In this document: piece after piece, positions 54,223-63,469 of the stretch | How the letters are laid out: the number at the start of each line of letters is the position of its first letter | Numbering within the stretch: position 1 is the first letter of the stretch | From: Cepaea nemoralis | Lineage: Eukaryota; Mollusca; Gastropoda; Stylommatophora; Helicidae | Reading direction: 5' to 3' | Assembly: GCA_014155875.1 (NCBI GenBank) | Contig: JACEFZ010027934.1 | Span: 62,001 to 126,000 of the forward strand | DNA length: 64,000 nucleotides | Notes under the pieces: model-generated | What the model was told of the DNA's origin: nothing | Database searches by the model: none | What the model saw: only the letters and a program-made list of their open reading frames with translations | Made by a program: the position numbers and the translations under genes

Positions 54223-54926
54223 TAGAATCATGTCCTCATCTTCATCGATGTCTGTCTCACAAGATACACAGAATAAACTTGGCTTGGGTGATGAAGTTGA
54301 AGCTTCAGATTCAAAATGACTCTGGTAGGCCTATGCTTTAGCTGTTCCAATTTCTTTTAATACACGATCAGGGAGCTGATACAACAGCATTTTCCTACTC
54401 TCATCAGGCCAAATCTTGTCACGATAGCATTTAAGAGGTCAAGTTTCATCCTGTTTCTTAGTTTACATTTTATATAATTAATAGTACTGAAAACTCTTTT
54501 CACATCAGCATTTTAATGTGGTAGTATCATGGCAGACATCGCACATTCAAAGAGCTCACGGAATGGACTGTTACCTGAGGCATCTTTAAATTGTCGTACT
54601 TCACTTCAAAATGCTTTAGTTTCTCACACCCTATTATCAGTAGCCCCTAAAAATTTCATAACTTGACAATATTTAGGTATGTCTTTTACTGGCTGGAGTA
54701 TGTTGTTAACAGAAAAGAGTGAAATATTTGTCAATACATTTAAACTTTCAGGAAGTCTCTGCTTCAATTGCTTGAATAATGAGACAAGAAAATCTTGACA
54801 GCGCTTTCTTAAGTTGTTCTCTTCATTTTCTGTTAACAGTCCTTTTGTTTTTAAACCATCAATGTTTGTTTCGATTTGGTATCCCATGTACAGTGTTGCC
54901 ATCTCCCTTTGATGAAAAAGCACCAA
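54223..54926 (-). pseudogene. Broken hAT-like transposase, C-terminal part
   Basis: The minus-strand frame 54926-54624 (IDGLKTKGLLTENEENNLRK, LFKQLKQRLPESLNVLTNIS) leads, after interruptions, into VKRVFSTINYIKCKLRNRMK. This corresponds to the hAT C-terminal dimerisation block (ERxFSxxxxIKxxLRNR). It ends with a Ser/Asp/Glu tail, CETDIDEDEDMIL, and a stop near 54223. At least two in-frame breaks (around 54600 and 54335) make it non-functional. It is classified from these motifs only; a domesticated KIAA1586-like or ZMYM-like relative is a less likely alternative. CAGTGTTGCCA at 54891-54901 is hAT-terminus-like but lies inside the frame. Confidence 0.7.
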
Positions 54927-55804
54927 AATCGACCCAAAAAAGCACTAAAAAGCACCAACATTTTTTAGGAAGCACCAAAAAAAAAAAAAGCACCAACTGT
55001 TTTTATTACAAACTAGCTGACCCGGCCCGGCTTCGCCCAGGCCCTGGCGGGGATTATCTATCTGTCTGTCTGCTTGTCTGTCTGTCTGTCTGACCCAGCC
55101 CGGCTTCGCCCAGCTCCTGGTGGGGAGTATCTAATTTAATTCATATAAGTAGTCATATAAGTTCCCGTTCCCGATTATCTATCTGTCTGTCTGACCCGGC
55201 TTCGCCCAGCCCCTGATGGGGAGCATCTAATTTAATTCATATAAGTAGCCATATAAGTTCCCGTTCCCGACTGTCTGTCTGTCAGACCCGGCTTCGCCCA
55301 GGCCCTGGCGGGGATCTGTCTGTCTATGTATCTATCTATCTATCTATATCCAGGGGACTTAACTTAAGATATAGCAATGCTACTAAAAGTTATGTCCCTT
55401 GTTTTATTTTTTCTTATGTTGAGTCATGTAATTACAAAATTAAATTTTAGTAAGTAAATAGATGATTGTACACTAAGAAACTATTACAGTTGGTTGCACA
55501 GGAATGAAAAGAAAACATGTAGAAAATTTCATCTCAATCGGATGGACCGTTCGCGAACGCATAAAGAACGGACATACATACATACATACATTGTGTTTTA
55601 TAGATATAGACTAGCTGACACGGCCCGGCTTCGCCCAGTCACTGGTGGGGAGCATCTCATTTAATTCATATAAGTAGTCATATAAGTTCTCGTTCCCGTT
55701 GCCGACTATCTGTCTGTCTGTCTGTCTGACCCGGCCCGGCATCGCCCAGCTCATGGTGTGGAGCATCTAATTTAATTCATATAAGTAGTCATATAAGCTC
55801 CCGT

Positions 55805-55843
55805 TCCCGACTGTCTGTCTGTCTGTCTGTCTGTCCCTCCCTC

Positions 55844-55880
<37 letters not shown>
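55805..55880. repeat. (CTGT)n microsatellite
   Basis: Long CTGT runs interrupted by CCCTCCCTCT. Shorter runs occur at 55060-55095, 55170-55190 and 55268-55285 within the same dispersed repeat. Confidence 0.95.
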
Positions 55881-55883
<3 letters not shown>

Positions 55884-55999
55884 ATCATTTATTGGTTGCA
55901 GTTAGAACAACCTTAAATAAACGAAGACCAACTTACAAAAAGCATTAGAAAGAGCACTTGAAAGATCTTTACATCTTCCCCAACAATTAACTTGGGTAA

Positions 56000-56495
56000 A
56001 TGGAGCGGCGGCAGCAGCAGCAGCAGAAGAAGAAAAAGGAGGAGTAGGAGCTGGGAGGAGGAGGAGGGAGGTGGAGGAGGGAGGAGGAGGGATGAAGAGA
56101 TAGGCGGAGAGAGGAGGAGGAGGGAAGAGGAAGGAGGAGGAGTAGGAAGGAATAGGAGGGAGGAGGAGGGATTAGGAAGAGGAGGGAGGAGAAGGTAGGA
56201 GAAGGAGGAGGAGGGAGGAGGAGAAGAACGCAGGAGGAGGAGGGGAGGAGGAGGGAGGAGAGAGGAGGAGGGAGGAGGCGGAGGGAGAAGGAGGAGGAGA
56301 AGGAGGAGGGAGGAGGAGGAAGAAGGAGGAGGGATGAGGGGGAGGACGTATGAGAAGGGAGTAGGAAGGAAGAGGAGTGATTAGGAGGAGGGCGAGGAGG
56401 TAGGAGGAGGAAGAGGGAGGAGGGAGGAGGAAGGAGGAGGAGGAAGAGGGAGGAGGGAGAGGGAGGAGGGGAAGAGGAAGAGGAGGAGGATTATA
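56000..56495. repeat. (GGA)n-rich purine tract
   Basis: Nearly 500 bases of GGA/GAA/GGGA-type purine sequence on the + strand. The opposite Pro/Ser-rich open frame and the Arg/Glu/Gly-rich + frame are products of this composition. Confidence 0.97.
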
Positions 56496-57130
56496 ATGCA
56501 TATGCCTGTAGATAACTGCAGTGAAAAGGTGGGTCTGTCTATCTATCTGACCCGGCGTGGCTTCACCCAGCTCCTGGTGGGTAGCGTCTCATTAAATTCA
56601 TACAACAAAAAAAAGTAACTTAAAAGAATGTCCTTCCACACACCATCTATTATTTTTAATGAAAACTGTTTCTAATCACCTACATGACTGTAGATAACTT
56701 CTTAAGAATAAAAAGATGAGTTACAATGTTATGCATTATGCATTATTTTTATGAAAACTTTGAAAATGCCTTAAAGATTGTATCATTATTTATTATATCT
56801 CATATGCCTGTACATAACTATAGACAAAGAGTTTATAAATCTTTGAAAATGATGCAACAATATGACTATAAGATATATAGAAAAGTTATTAAAAGTTATG
56901 CCCCTTGAAATAACTTTTCTAGAGTTAAGTCCCCTTGCTATATAGAAATTATAATGAAAAATGAAAAATTAAATATTATTAAGTAAGCAGCCGATTTTAT
57001 ACTAAAAAAATATCACAGTTGGCAGCGCGGGAATGAGAGGAAGACGTGTAGAAAATTTCATCTCAATCGGATGGACTGTTCGCGAACTTATAAAGGACAT
57101 ACAGACGGAGATTGTCTTTTATATATAAGA

Positions 57131-57480
57131 AGATGTAACAAGGTAGCACAGTATAATTTATTATTATCAATTCATATTACAATGAAGTTTATTCCAGATC
57201 CGCCAAATCCCAACCAGAACTACTTTCAAGATAAAAAAGCACCAAATTGCAATACTATTTTTTTGGGAAATCACTAAAACAAGCCCTGGCGGTATTCATT
57301 CAAAATGTTATAAAGTAGCACATTATAATTTATTATTATCACTGAATATTAGAATGAAGTTTATTGCAGATCTGCCAAATCCCAGTCAAACAACCCCTCT
57401 TCAGTTTCTGTAGCTATTTCCTGTTGTGTTTGCTCCTGCGATGATGAGGATGAGGAGGTGATCAAATTTTTCGCAGACTA
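57131..57480 (-). pseudogene. Duplicated C-terminal end of an unidentified protein, probably transposon-derived
   Basis: Two copies of a ~90-bp block (57135-57220 and 57308-57400) both read on the minus strand as WDLADL followed by Q or E and a stop. The right one is preceded by an acidic, Ser/Gln-rich stretch (SSSSSQEQTQQEIATETEE). The preserved end in both copies implies a real coding tail. Flanking AGCACCAAA words link it to the hAT-like material on the left. No domain identifies it. Confidence 0.4.
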
Positions 57481-58191
57481 TCCTTAAGTATATAACAGGA
57501 AATACTAAATATGATTTGTGTACATTGAGTAATGACAAGGAAATACAAAACACATTCAACATAGAAATACAGAACAGATTTGAAATATTGTCTGATCTAG
57601 AGATATTATTCCAGGATGTGGATGATCAATGGGAAATGTTGAAGAATTCAATCAATGTGGCTGCAGAAACAACTATTCCAAAATTAAAGAAGGTGGGTCG
57701 TAAGAAATGGATGACTGAAGAAATTTTACACCTCATGGAAACAAGAAGACTCAACAAAAATAATCCTGCCAAATATGAAGAAATTCACAGACAAGTCAGA
57801 ATATTATGTAAGGAGGCAAAAGAAACATGATTTGAGGAAAAGTGCTTAGACATTGAAAAACAACACAACAGTCAAAATACCAAATTAGTGCACAAAAGAA
57901 TTCAGGAACTTACTAATAAAGGAACAAGTACATCAACAGGCTGTCTAAAAACTGAAGATGGCAAAATCATAATAGAAAAAGACCAGATTCTACATGTATG
58001 GACAGATTATGTGAAAAACCTTTAGAATGATAACAGAGAGAAACAGTATGATATTAGATTTAATAATGAAGGGCCACCAATTTTGAAGATGGAAGTTCGA
58101 AATGTTCTTAAGCATATGAAAGCTGGCAAGGCCCCCGGTGCAGGTAACATCACAACAGAAATGATTAAAGCTTTAGAAGAATTTGGACTAT

Positions 58192-58321
58192 ATCAAGTCA
58201 CCAGACTGCTGAACACATTATATGATACTGGTGATATACCTTCTGAATTATGTTAGATCAAGTCACCAGACTGCTGAACACATTATATGATACTGGTGAT
58301 ATACCTTCTGAATTATGTAAC
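58192..58321. repeat. 65-bp tandem duplication within the LINE
   Basis: ATCAAGTCACCAGACTGCTG at 58192 recurs at 58257, and both copies run through ATACCTTCTGAATTATGT. As 65 is not a multiple of three, it shifts the reverse transcriptase frame. The sister LINE at 30545 has only one copy. Confidence 0.95.
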
Positions 58322-58511
58322 TCTGTATTTATTGCAATCCCAAAGAAATCAGGAACCTTGGAATGTGATCAACATAGAACAATTAGTATAATGAGCCACA
58401 TCACAAAGATTTTGCTACGAATTATCATGCAAAGAGTGAGGAAGAAAATACAACCTGAAATAAGGGAAGAACAATGTAGGTTTGTAGAAGGAAAGGGTAC
58501 AGTAAATGCTG

Positions 58512-58514
<3 letters not shown>

Positions 58515-58548
<34 letters not shown>

Positions 58549-58655
58549 TAGGAACCGACATCACAGCATTCGGGACATTCCCATAAGCGCTCCGTCCCCA
58601 TCCTCAGCAACCAGCGAAGAGTTCCAACACTAATAGTTCCAGTAGCAATCTGATT
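58515..58655 (-). mobile_element. 141-bp I-group LINE 3' end inserted into the family-R LINE
   Basis: ATGCTGTGA flanks it at 58506-58514 and 58656-58664. On the minus strand it reads NQIATGTISVGTLRWLL then TERLWECPEC and ends in seven AATC tetranucleotides. This corresponds to the NQHRTGTISHRTL ... SEHLWTCPEC terminus of the LINE at 49370-51768. It is an extremely 5'-truncated insertion. Confidence 0.95.
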
Positions 58656-59829
58656 ATGCTGTGAATATGCTGCGAACAGTTATTGAACGTGCTATAGAAG
58701 TAAACAAGGCTATACACCTTTGCTTTATTGACTACACAAAGGCTTTTGATAGAGTTAGACATGTCAACATGGTAGGTATGCTTGCAGATCTACAAATTGA
58801 TGGGAAAGACATTAGACTTATAAAAAACATATATTGGAAACAACAAGCTGCCATAAGGATTGATAATGAAGTGGGACAATATCATAATAACCTATTATGA
58901 GAGGTGTTAGGCAGGAATGTGTAATGTCTCCAGATCTTTTTTCCCTATACAGTGAAAATATTTTCAGGAATGTAGAAGATATAAATGGAATCAGCATTGG
59001 AGGACGAAACACCAATAACATTAGATATGCAGATGATACTAGTATTGATTGCAGACAATGCACAAGATCTACAACAATTAGTAGACGCAGTTGTTGTACA
59101 CAGTGAGCAGCTGGGGTTGGAATTAAATTGTAAGAAGACACAGGTTATGTTCGTCACTAGCAAGAACGAAGTACCACAATGTAATATACAAGTAAATGGA
59201 AATATTCTTCAACAAGTGAATCGGTACAGTTATCTCGGAACATTCATAACATCTGATGGGAGATGCATTGAAGAAATTAGAACAAGAATCGCCATGGCGA
59301 AAGTAGCCTTTAGCAAGATGAAAAACATTCCGACCAATAAAAAGATGTCAATTGAAACGAGAAAAAGAGTGTTGAGGGGATACATAGAGCCTGTTCTTTT
59401 GTATGGATGTGAAACTTGGACAATGAGCAGTCAAGCTGAAAAGCATCTGATGGCTGTAGAAATGTGGTTTCTGAGGAAAATGCAAAGAATACCTATGGAC
59501 AGACAGAAAAACCAATGACCAAATACTACAGGAGACAAATGAAAATCGTAAATTGATTAGAGAGATTAGACGTAGACAGTCAACATTTTTTGGACATGTT
59601 ATGTATGAGAAGAAATGGATTGGAGAACTTAGTGACAACTGGCAAGATCGAAGGGAACAGACCAAGAGGAAGACCGAGAGGAAAATACCTGGATGGCTTG
59701 GCCACATGGCATGGACGAGACAGGACCACTGAGCTGATTCACGACGTTGGTGATCGAATGAAATGGCGAGTCATGACCGCCCACGCTTTCTGGCATGGCA
59801 CATGATTGATTAATAATTAAATGACACCG

Positions 59830-59964
59830 AAAGAAAAGTAAAATTTAGAAAATAAATAAAAAACATCTAGAATTACATCTAACATCCAAACGTCAGAAAA
59901 TGACATCTAGACGCCGGCTAAAACATCTAGATCTGGATGTAAAACATTTAGAATGGCAACCCTG
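59830..59964. other. Possible DNA-transposon end (TGGCAACCCTG)
   Basis: Four ACATCTAGA-type words lead to GAATGGCAACCCTG. TGGCAACCCTG (59954-59964) resembles the inverse of hAT-like CAGGGTTGCCA termini. CAGTGTTGCCA at 54891 is a candidate partner, but the flanking 8-mers do not match, so pairing is not established. Confidence 0.35.
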
Positions 59965-60151
59965 CAGCAGACGTGGGCAGCCGGAAGTAACCGAGCCGCG
60001 GGTGTCCACTGTCAGTACACAACAGTCGATGCTTACATTCCCCGCTCTGTTGAGGAATAAGAAAGAGTCGCCGATCAGGGAGGTGGTTGACAACTTTCTG
60101 TGTTGTTGTTTGTCATCCAGTGATACATCACACCTACCTACAACGGTTAAG
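59965..60151 (+). promoter_or_regulatory. Possible VPS72 promoter and non-coding first exon
   Basis: A locally GC- and CpG-richer patch carries an ETS-type CCGGAAGT (59981-59988), common at housekeeping start sites, followed 163 bases later by a donor-like AAG|GTCAGA (GT at 60152). The next good acceptor is TAATGTTGCAG before 62638. This is a guess from motifs. The region could equally belong to the adjoining transposon. Confidence 0.25.
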
Positions 60152-60500
60152 GTCAGATTTGGATTGAGTTAGTTTATTATTTTTGTGCCTAGGGCGTTAA
60201 TTTCACAGTTTTATTTACGAAGTGTGGCACTTAACTTTAAGTTTCTTTTAAACTTTTTTTTTTAAAACTACGAGTGGGAACGACACTCACAACTCACACT
60301 GAGCGAGCGGTACTTGATATTCAATATTGTCAATATTGATAGTATTTAGTGATAGTTTAGATATTATAGAATAGATTTCAAACAGTCCTTGAAATGAGGA
60401 CATTAGTATCGCTGTGTTCGTCTAGAGAAGTAGATATACAGAAGAATATGTCATATTTCATGGAAACAAAAACAAATAATACAGAGGTTCTAGAAATATT
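60152..60500. other. Unclassified interval
   Basis: AT-rich sequence with a short TATTGTCAATATTGATAG near-palindrome around 60327-60344. No gene or repeat recognised. Confidence 0.35.
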
Positions 60501-60865
60501 GGGAATGGAAAGAAAAGAGAGTTGATGAAAGAAATAAAAACGCGGCATGTGAAATATTTTGGCCATGTTAAAAGACTTAATTTTCTTATAAACAACATAC
60601 CCCCGTCAGGCACAATGCAGTCACGTCCGAAAAACTCTCAGGATGAATGCAGCAGAAGAAGAGGAAGAAGAAACATACTGGAGGGTAAGGTTGAGGGCAA
60701 GCATCAAGAGGTAGACAATGATACAAGCGGGAAGATAACATCACGAGATGGACGGACATCAATCTGACAGAATGTACAGTCAGGGTGAGAGACAGGCAGT
60801 CTTGGAGATCCATTGCAGCCAACCTTCATTGTGGAGATGGCACCTGCCTGATTGATTGATCGCTG
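60500..60865 (+). mobile_element. LINE 3' fragment with a small insertion
   Basis: LMKEIKTRHVKYFGHVKR is followed, after an ~85-bp block resembling the family-A tail (CACAATGCAGTCACGTCCGA then GGATGAATGCAGCAGAAGAA), by EGKVEGKHQEVDNDTSGKIT and NLTECTVRVRDRQSWRSIAA. This is the K-x-FGHxxR ... G+R ... W-D-I ... DRxxWR end of an RTE-like ORF. It is broken and not functional. Confidence 0.65.
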
Positions 60866-61690
60866 GATAGAGTAACTATAATACAATGGAATCTCATTCT
60901 AGTCCCTGGTCACTTCTAGACGGGGGCGCAGAGGTGTTTCCAAGGCACAATGGCCAGGTTCTATACTGGCCAAGACCTGCTGACACGTCATGCGTCCTGG
61001 GCAACAGGTCCCTTTGGGGTCCTGGCTAACATCAGGATCGACATTTCCTCCAAAGCTAGAGAGTATCTGCCTGCACGGCGAGGAACCACCAATCTGCACA
61101 CCAATAAGCCAGACATAGGACAACGGATACTCACGCAAACCTCAGGTCCGGTATGACATCATACTGATGTTGGACAACAGGATGTCTTCATCCGACATAC
61201 AGGACTTCACGCTGGAGTTCATAGCCAGCGAACCCAAGCAAGCAAGCACTTCTAAACGGAGATACTAATTTTTAATCGCATTTTACTGCTAGCAAAATCA
61301 ATTCAGAACAACAAAGAAGAAAGTATTAATGTGAAAGTTTGCAGCGGTGATGCAAGTGAGCAACTGAATCTTTATACTAAAATAAGAGGGGAAATCCCCG
61401 GGGGGGGGGGAGTTTGAGGTTAAATGAAACTGTTGGACATTGAGGCCGTGAGGAGAGAGTCCAACCAACTGGAAAATGAGATGGTTTTTCAGTGTCTATC
61501 GATCATGTTCCTGAGATGCTAATGATTTGATAGCGGTGACCTGTATGTCAGCCATGCCAGCTACAATACTGCTGTCTTACATGGCAATGGCAGTCTTTCA
61601 ATTTTCTGTTGTCAACAATCAACAAAAACACAAAATGAAGTTGGCCAGATTTACAAGAATACAATCTCAATTGACACGCTTCTCTAATAT
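60866..61690. other. Unclassified interval
   Basis: No gene recognised. A G10-type run lies at about 61401-61410. Short frames only. Confidence 0.4.
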
Positions 61691-61694
61691 AACA

Positions 61695-61838
61695 TATACA
61701 GGTGAAATAAAACATAACATATACAGGTGAAATAAAACATAACATATACAGGTGAAATAAAACATAACATATACAGGTGAAATAAAACATAACATATACA
61801 GGTGAAATAAAACATAACATATACAGGTGAAATAAAGC
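61695..61838 (+). repeat. 25-bp minisatellite, about six copies
   Basis: Unit ATAACATATACAGGTGAAAT then AAAAC repeated almost without change. Minus-strand open frames over it come from the array. Confidence 0.98.
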
Positions 61839-62029
61839 ATATTATAAGGAAACATTGCAAACCACATATAATTCTTTTAGAAACTATGATATTCATCAAC
61901 TGTTAATGGTGCAGTCAACAACATTCCTACACATTTGAATGAGGTTTCTGTTTGGGTTTATATTAGTTTATATAGTTTTAGATTTTGAATAATAGATTGC
62001 AGTTCTATTTGAAGGATTTTAATCCTAAC

Positions 62030-62220
62030 CCTACTACCACCACCACCATCACTACCACCACCACCATCACCATCACCACTACCACCACCACCACTACCAC
62101 CACTACCACCACTACATCACTACCACCACTACATCACTACCACCACCTACATAACTACCATCACTACATCACTACCACCACCACCATCACTACATCACTA
62201 CCACCATCACCACCACCACT
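62030..62220 (+). repeat. (ACC/ACT)n microsatellite
   Basis: About 190 bases of CACCACTACCACCATCACTA-type sequence. The Thr-rich open frame is compositional. Confidence 0.97.
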
Positions 62221-62480
62221 ACCTGCCCGGAGGTCAGCATGGCCAAATGGATAAAAGTGCTCTCCTTCTTAAACATCAGGTGTGCTGATGCCGAGGTAGC
62301 AAGGTTAACCCCTACACCGGTCATTTGGGCTAAAATGTTGACTTCTCACCTTTGACTGCGAGATGTAAATTATAAGTGCCTTAGAAGTTGGCGAGGGACA
62401 CAAGTAATAGGGGAAGCTAACACACATACACAAATCAGTCCAGCGCACTAGAAGTAGCATATGAATGGACTACGCGTGAG
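62221..62480 (+). mobile_element. tRNA-headed SINE (family V), intact copy
   Basis: The head CAGCATGGCCAAATGGATAA and a downstream AGGTTAACCCCTACACC are followed by AAAATGTTGACTTCTCACC, TGTAAATTATAAGTGCC, GGCGAGGGACAC and AAATCAGTCCAGCGCACTAG. The same order is found inverted, and split, at 35880-36660. Confidence 0.75.
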
Positions 62481-62637
62481 TTTAAAGCTAACGAATGGGG
62501 GAAAAAAATTATGATGCCCAAAGTTTGATAAGGACACGCTTATTTTTTTTCTCAACCATGATTAGGCAGTATTACTTTCATCTGTGCTATTTGTGTTTTT
62601 GAAGCTTGACCAGTATTATTGATGTTTAATGTTGCAG
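62481..62637 (+). other. Sequence leading to the VPS72 exon acceptor
   Basis: The stretch is T-rich and ends TTTAATGTTGCAG at 62637, a plausible 3' splice site. This suggests that the coding exon is not the first exon. Confidence 0.5.
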
Positions 62638-62823
62638 GTGTGAACTGACAGAACCATTGTGAACACCTGAGACAGTACTGGGTTCTTTCCTTTGTGAAGA
62701 TCAGACATCATGTTGGCAACGGAAAGAGAGAGGCGCTCCAATGCAGGAGGCAAGATGGCCAAACTTTTGGAAGCGGAAGATGAGGACGACTTTTATAAGA
62801 CGACATATGGAGGATTTGAGGAG
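62638..62823 (+). CDS. VPS72: VPS72 / YL1 first coding exon (gene continues past right edge)
   Basis: VPS72 (YL1) is the H2A.Z-H2B chaperone subunit of the SRCAP and TIP60/p400 (SWR1-type) chromatin remodellers and acts in the nucleus. ATG at 62710-62712 opens a 38-codon frame ending at 62823 (GAG|GTAGTA donor, phase 0). Residues 19-36 read LLEAEDEDDFYKTTYGGF. This is the hallmark N-terminal H2A.Z-binding motif of YL1 (human LLEAEEEDEFYQTTYGGF), and its acidic and aromatic residues contact the histone. A basic stretch (ERERRSNAGGKMAK) precedes it, as in the family. Bases 62638-62709 are 5' UTR if the acceptor TTGCAG is used. The remaining exons were not found before 64000, so only the N-terminus is in view. 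Confidence 0.9.
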
Positions 62824-63085
62824 GTAGTATATTTTGTTCTATGTGGAGTTTCATTACTTGCAACATGCTTGGTGTGAGCTGGTATGTTAGTTCAAGCTCC
62901 ACGCAAGCTCTGATCTGTTCTGGTCATGCTGGGCTATTTTGGATTATCTTGCTAGATTTGCTGATATTTATGCCTAGGGGCTGTGATAGTATGATGGATA
63001 GTCAACTTGCCTGCTGATTCACTGGTCCTGGGTTTAAACTCCCTTCAGTGTGAGTTTTTGTTTTCACGATCACATTTTTCCAGAA
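62824..63085 (+). other. VPS72 intron start, with a tRNA-like SINE head
   Basis: After the donor no exon is visible. At about 62975-63050 ATGATGGATAGTCAACTTGC then CTGGGTTTAAACTCCC has tRNA-like A and B box spacing and is probably a SINE fragment. Confidence 0.4.
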
Positions 63086-63089
63086 CGAT

Positions 63090-63330
63090 CAAACACTAAT
63101 AGCATAATCAGAAGCAGAATTACAAGTCCACATGAATAGTATAAACGAAGTGTGTAAGGAACATAACATAAAAATTAGCATCAGTAAAACAGAAGTAATG
63201 ACTATAAACAAAGAAGAAAAACAGCATAGATTCATCTAAAAGAACACCCCCTGAAACAAGTAAAGAGCTTCAAGTACTTAGGAAGTATAATATCATCAAA
63301 TGGCAAATCAGAAGACGAGATTGAAAGCCT
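63090..63330 (+). mobile_element. RTE-like LINE fragment (family Q)
   Basis: Nearly the same sequence as 3330-3570: AATCAGAAGCAGAATTACAA, AACATAAAAATTAGCATCAG, AGTAAAGAGCTTCAAGTACT and TAATATCATCAAATGGC. Small indels break the frame. It ends abruptly at a SINE piece. Confidence 0.9.
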
Positions 63331-63334
63331 GACA

Positions 63335-63465
63335 GCCCATAGGTCAGGTTTGAATTTGTATCCAGGCAGAATTTGAGTGGTCCTGGACTCCCATGTTGAC
63401 CTAGCCTAAACTGGGGGTACCAGGAAATGTCTGGGGAAGTCAAGGCGGCTGGTGCTAGCCTTGGG
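63335..63465 (-). mobile_element. SINE fragment
   Basis: GGGGTACCAGGAAATGTCTG then GGGAAGTCAAGGCGGCTGG is the inverse of the words shared by 14810-14850 and 48010-48060. Confidence 0.5.
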
Positions 63466-63469
63466 GAAA

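Larger units (their letters stand above)
55011..57130 (+). mobile_element. Cluster of CTAGCTGACCCGGC...CGTTCGCGAAC dispersed repeats
   Basis: Units begin ACTAGCTGACCCGGCCCGGC then TTCGCCCAG, contain TAATTTAATTCATATAAGTA and CTGT tetranucleotide runs, and end AATTTCATCTCAATCGGATG, GACCGTTCGCGAAC then ACATACATACAT and TTATAGATATAGA. One unit spans about 55011-55612. A second, rearranged one spans 55612-57130 and holds a large purine tract. Such AATCGGxxxGxxCGTTC tails are common in invertebrate genomes, but I cannot name the family. They interrupt a segment with AAAGCACCAAA words that resumes at 57217. Confidence 0.6.
57490..59815 (+). mobile_element. RTE-like LINE (family R), best-preserved copy
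   Basis: It opens with a frame (57516-57830) containing LSDLEILFQDVDDQWEMLKN and KKWMTEEILHLMETRRLNKN, the linker between endonuclease and reverse transcriptase. Next come KAGKAPGAGNITTEMIKALE, FIAIPKKSGTLECDQHRTIS, motif A CFIDYTKAFDRVRHVNMV, a GVRQECVMSPDLF motif B and motif C NIRYADDTS. The C-terminal part has QVNRYSYLGTFITSDGR, LLYGCETWTMSSQAEKHL, RGRPRGKYLDGLATWH and MTAHAFWHGT. Breaks are a 65-bp tandem duplication (58192-58321), a 141-bp LINE insertion (58515-58655) and several frameshifts. The catalytic YADD is intact. The 3' end is followed by TGATTGATTAATAATTAA. Confidence 0.93.

Noticed and set aside
56000..56501. Pro/Ser-rich minus-strand frame and Arg/Glu-rich + frame
   Set aside because: Both are products of a purine microsatellite and carry no independent coding signal.
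54891..59964. One complete hAT transposon from CAGTGTTGCCA to TGGCAACCCTG
   Set aside because: The termini look alike, but the flanking 8-mers (CCCATGTA versus CAGCAGAC) are not a duplication, and the left motif lies within the transposase frame. Pairing is not supported.
62030..62254. Thr-rich open frame
   Set aside because: It is translation of an (ACC/ACT)n microsatellite running into a SINE.
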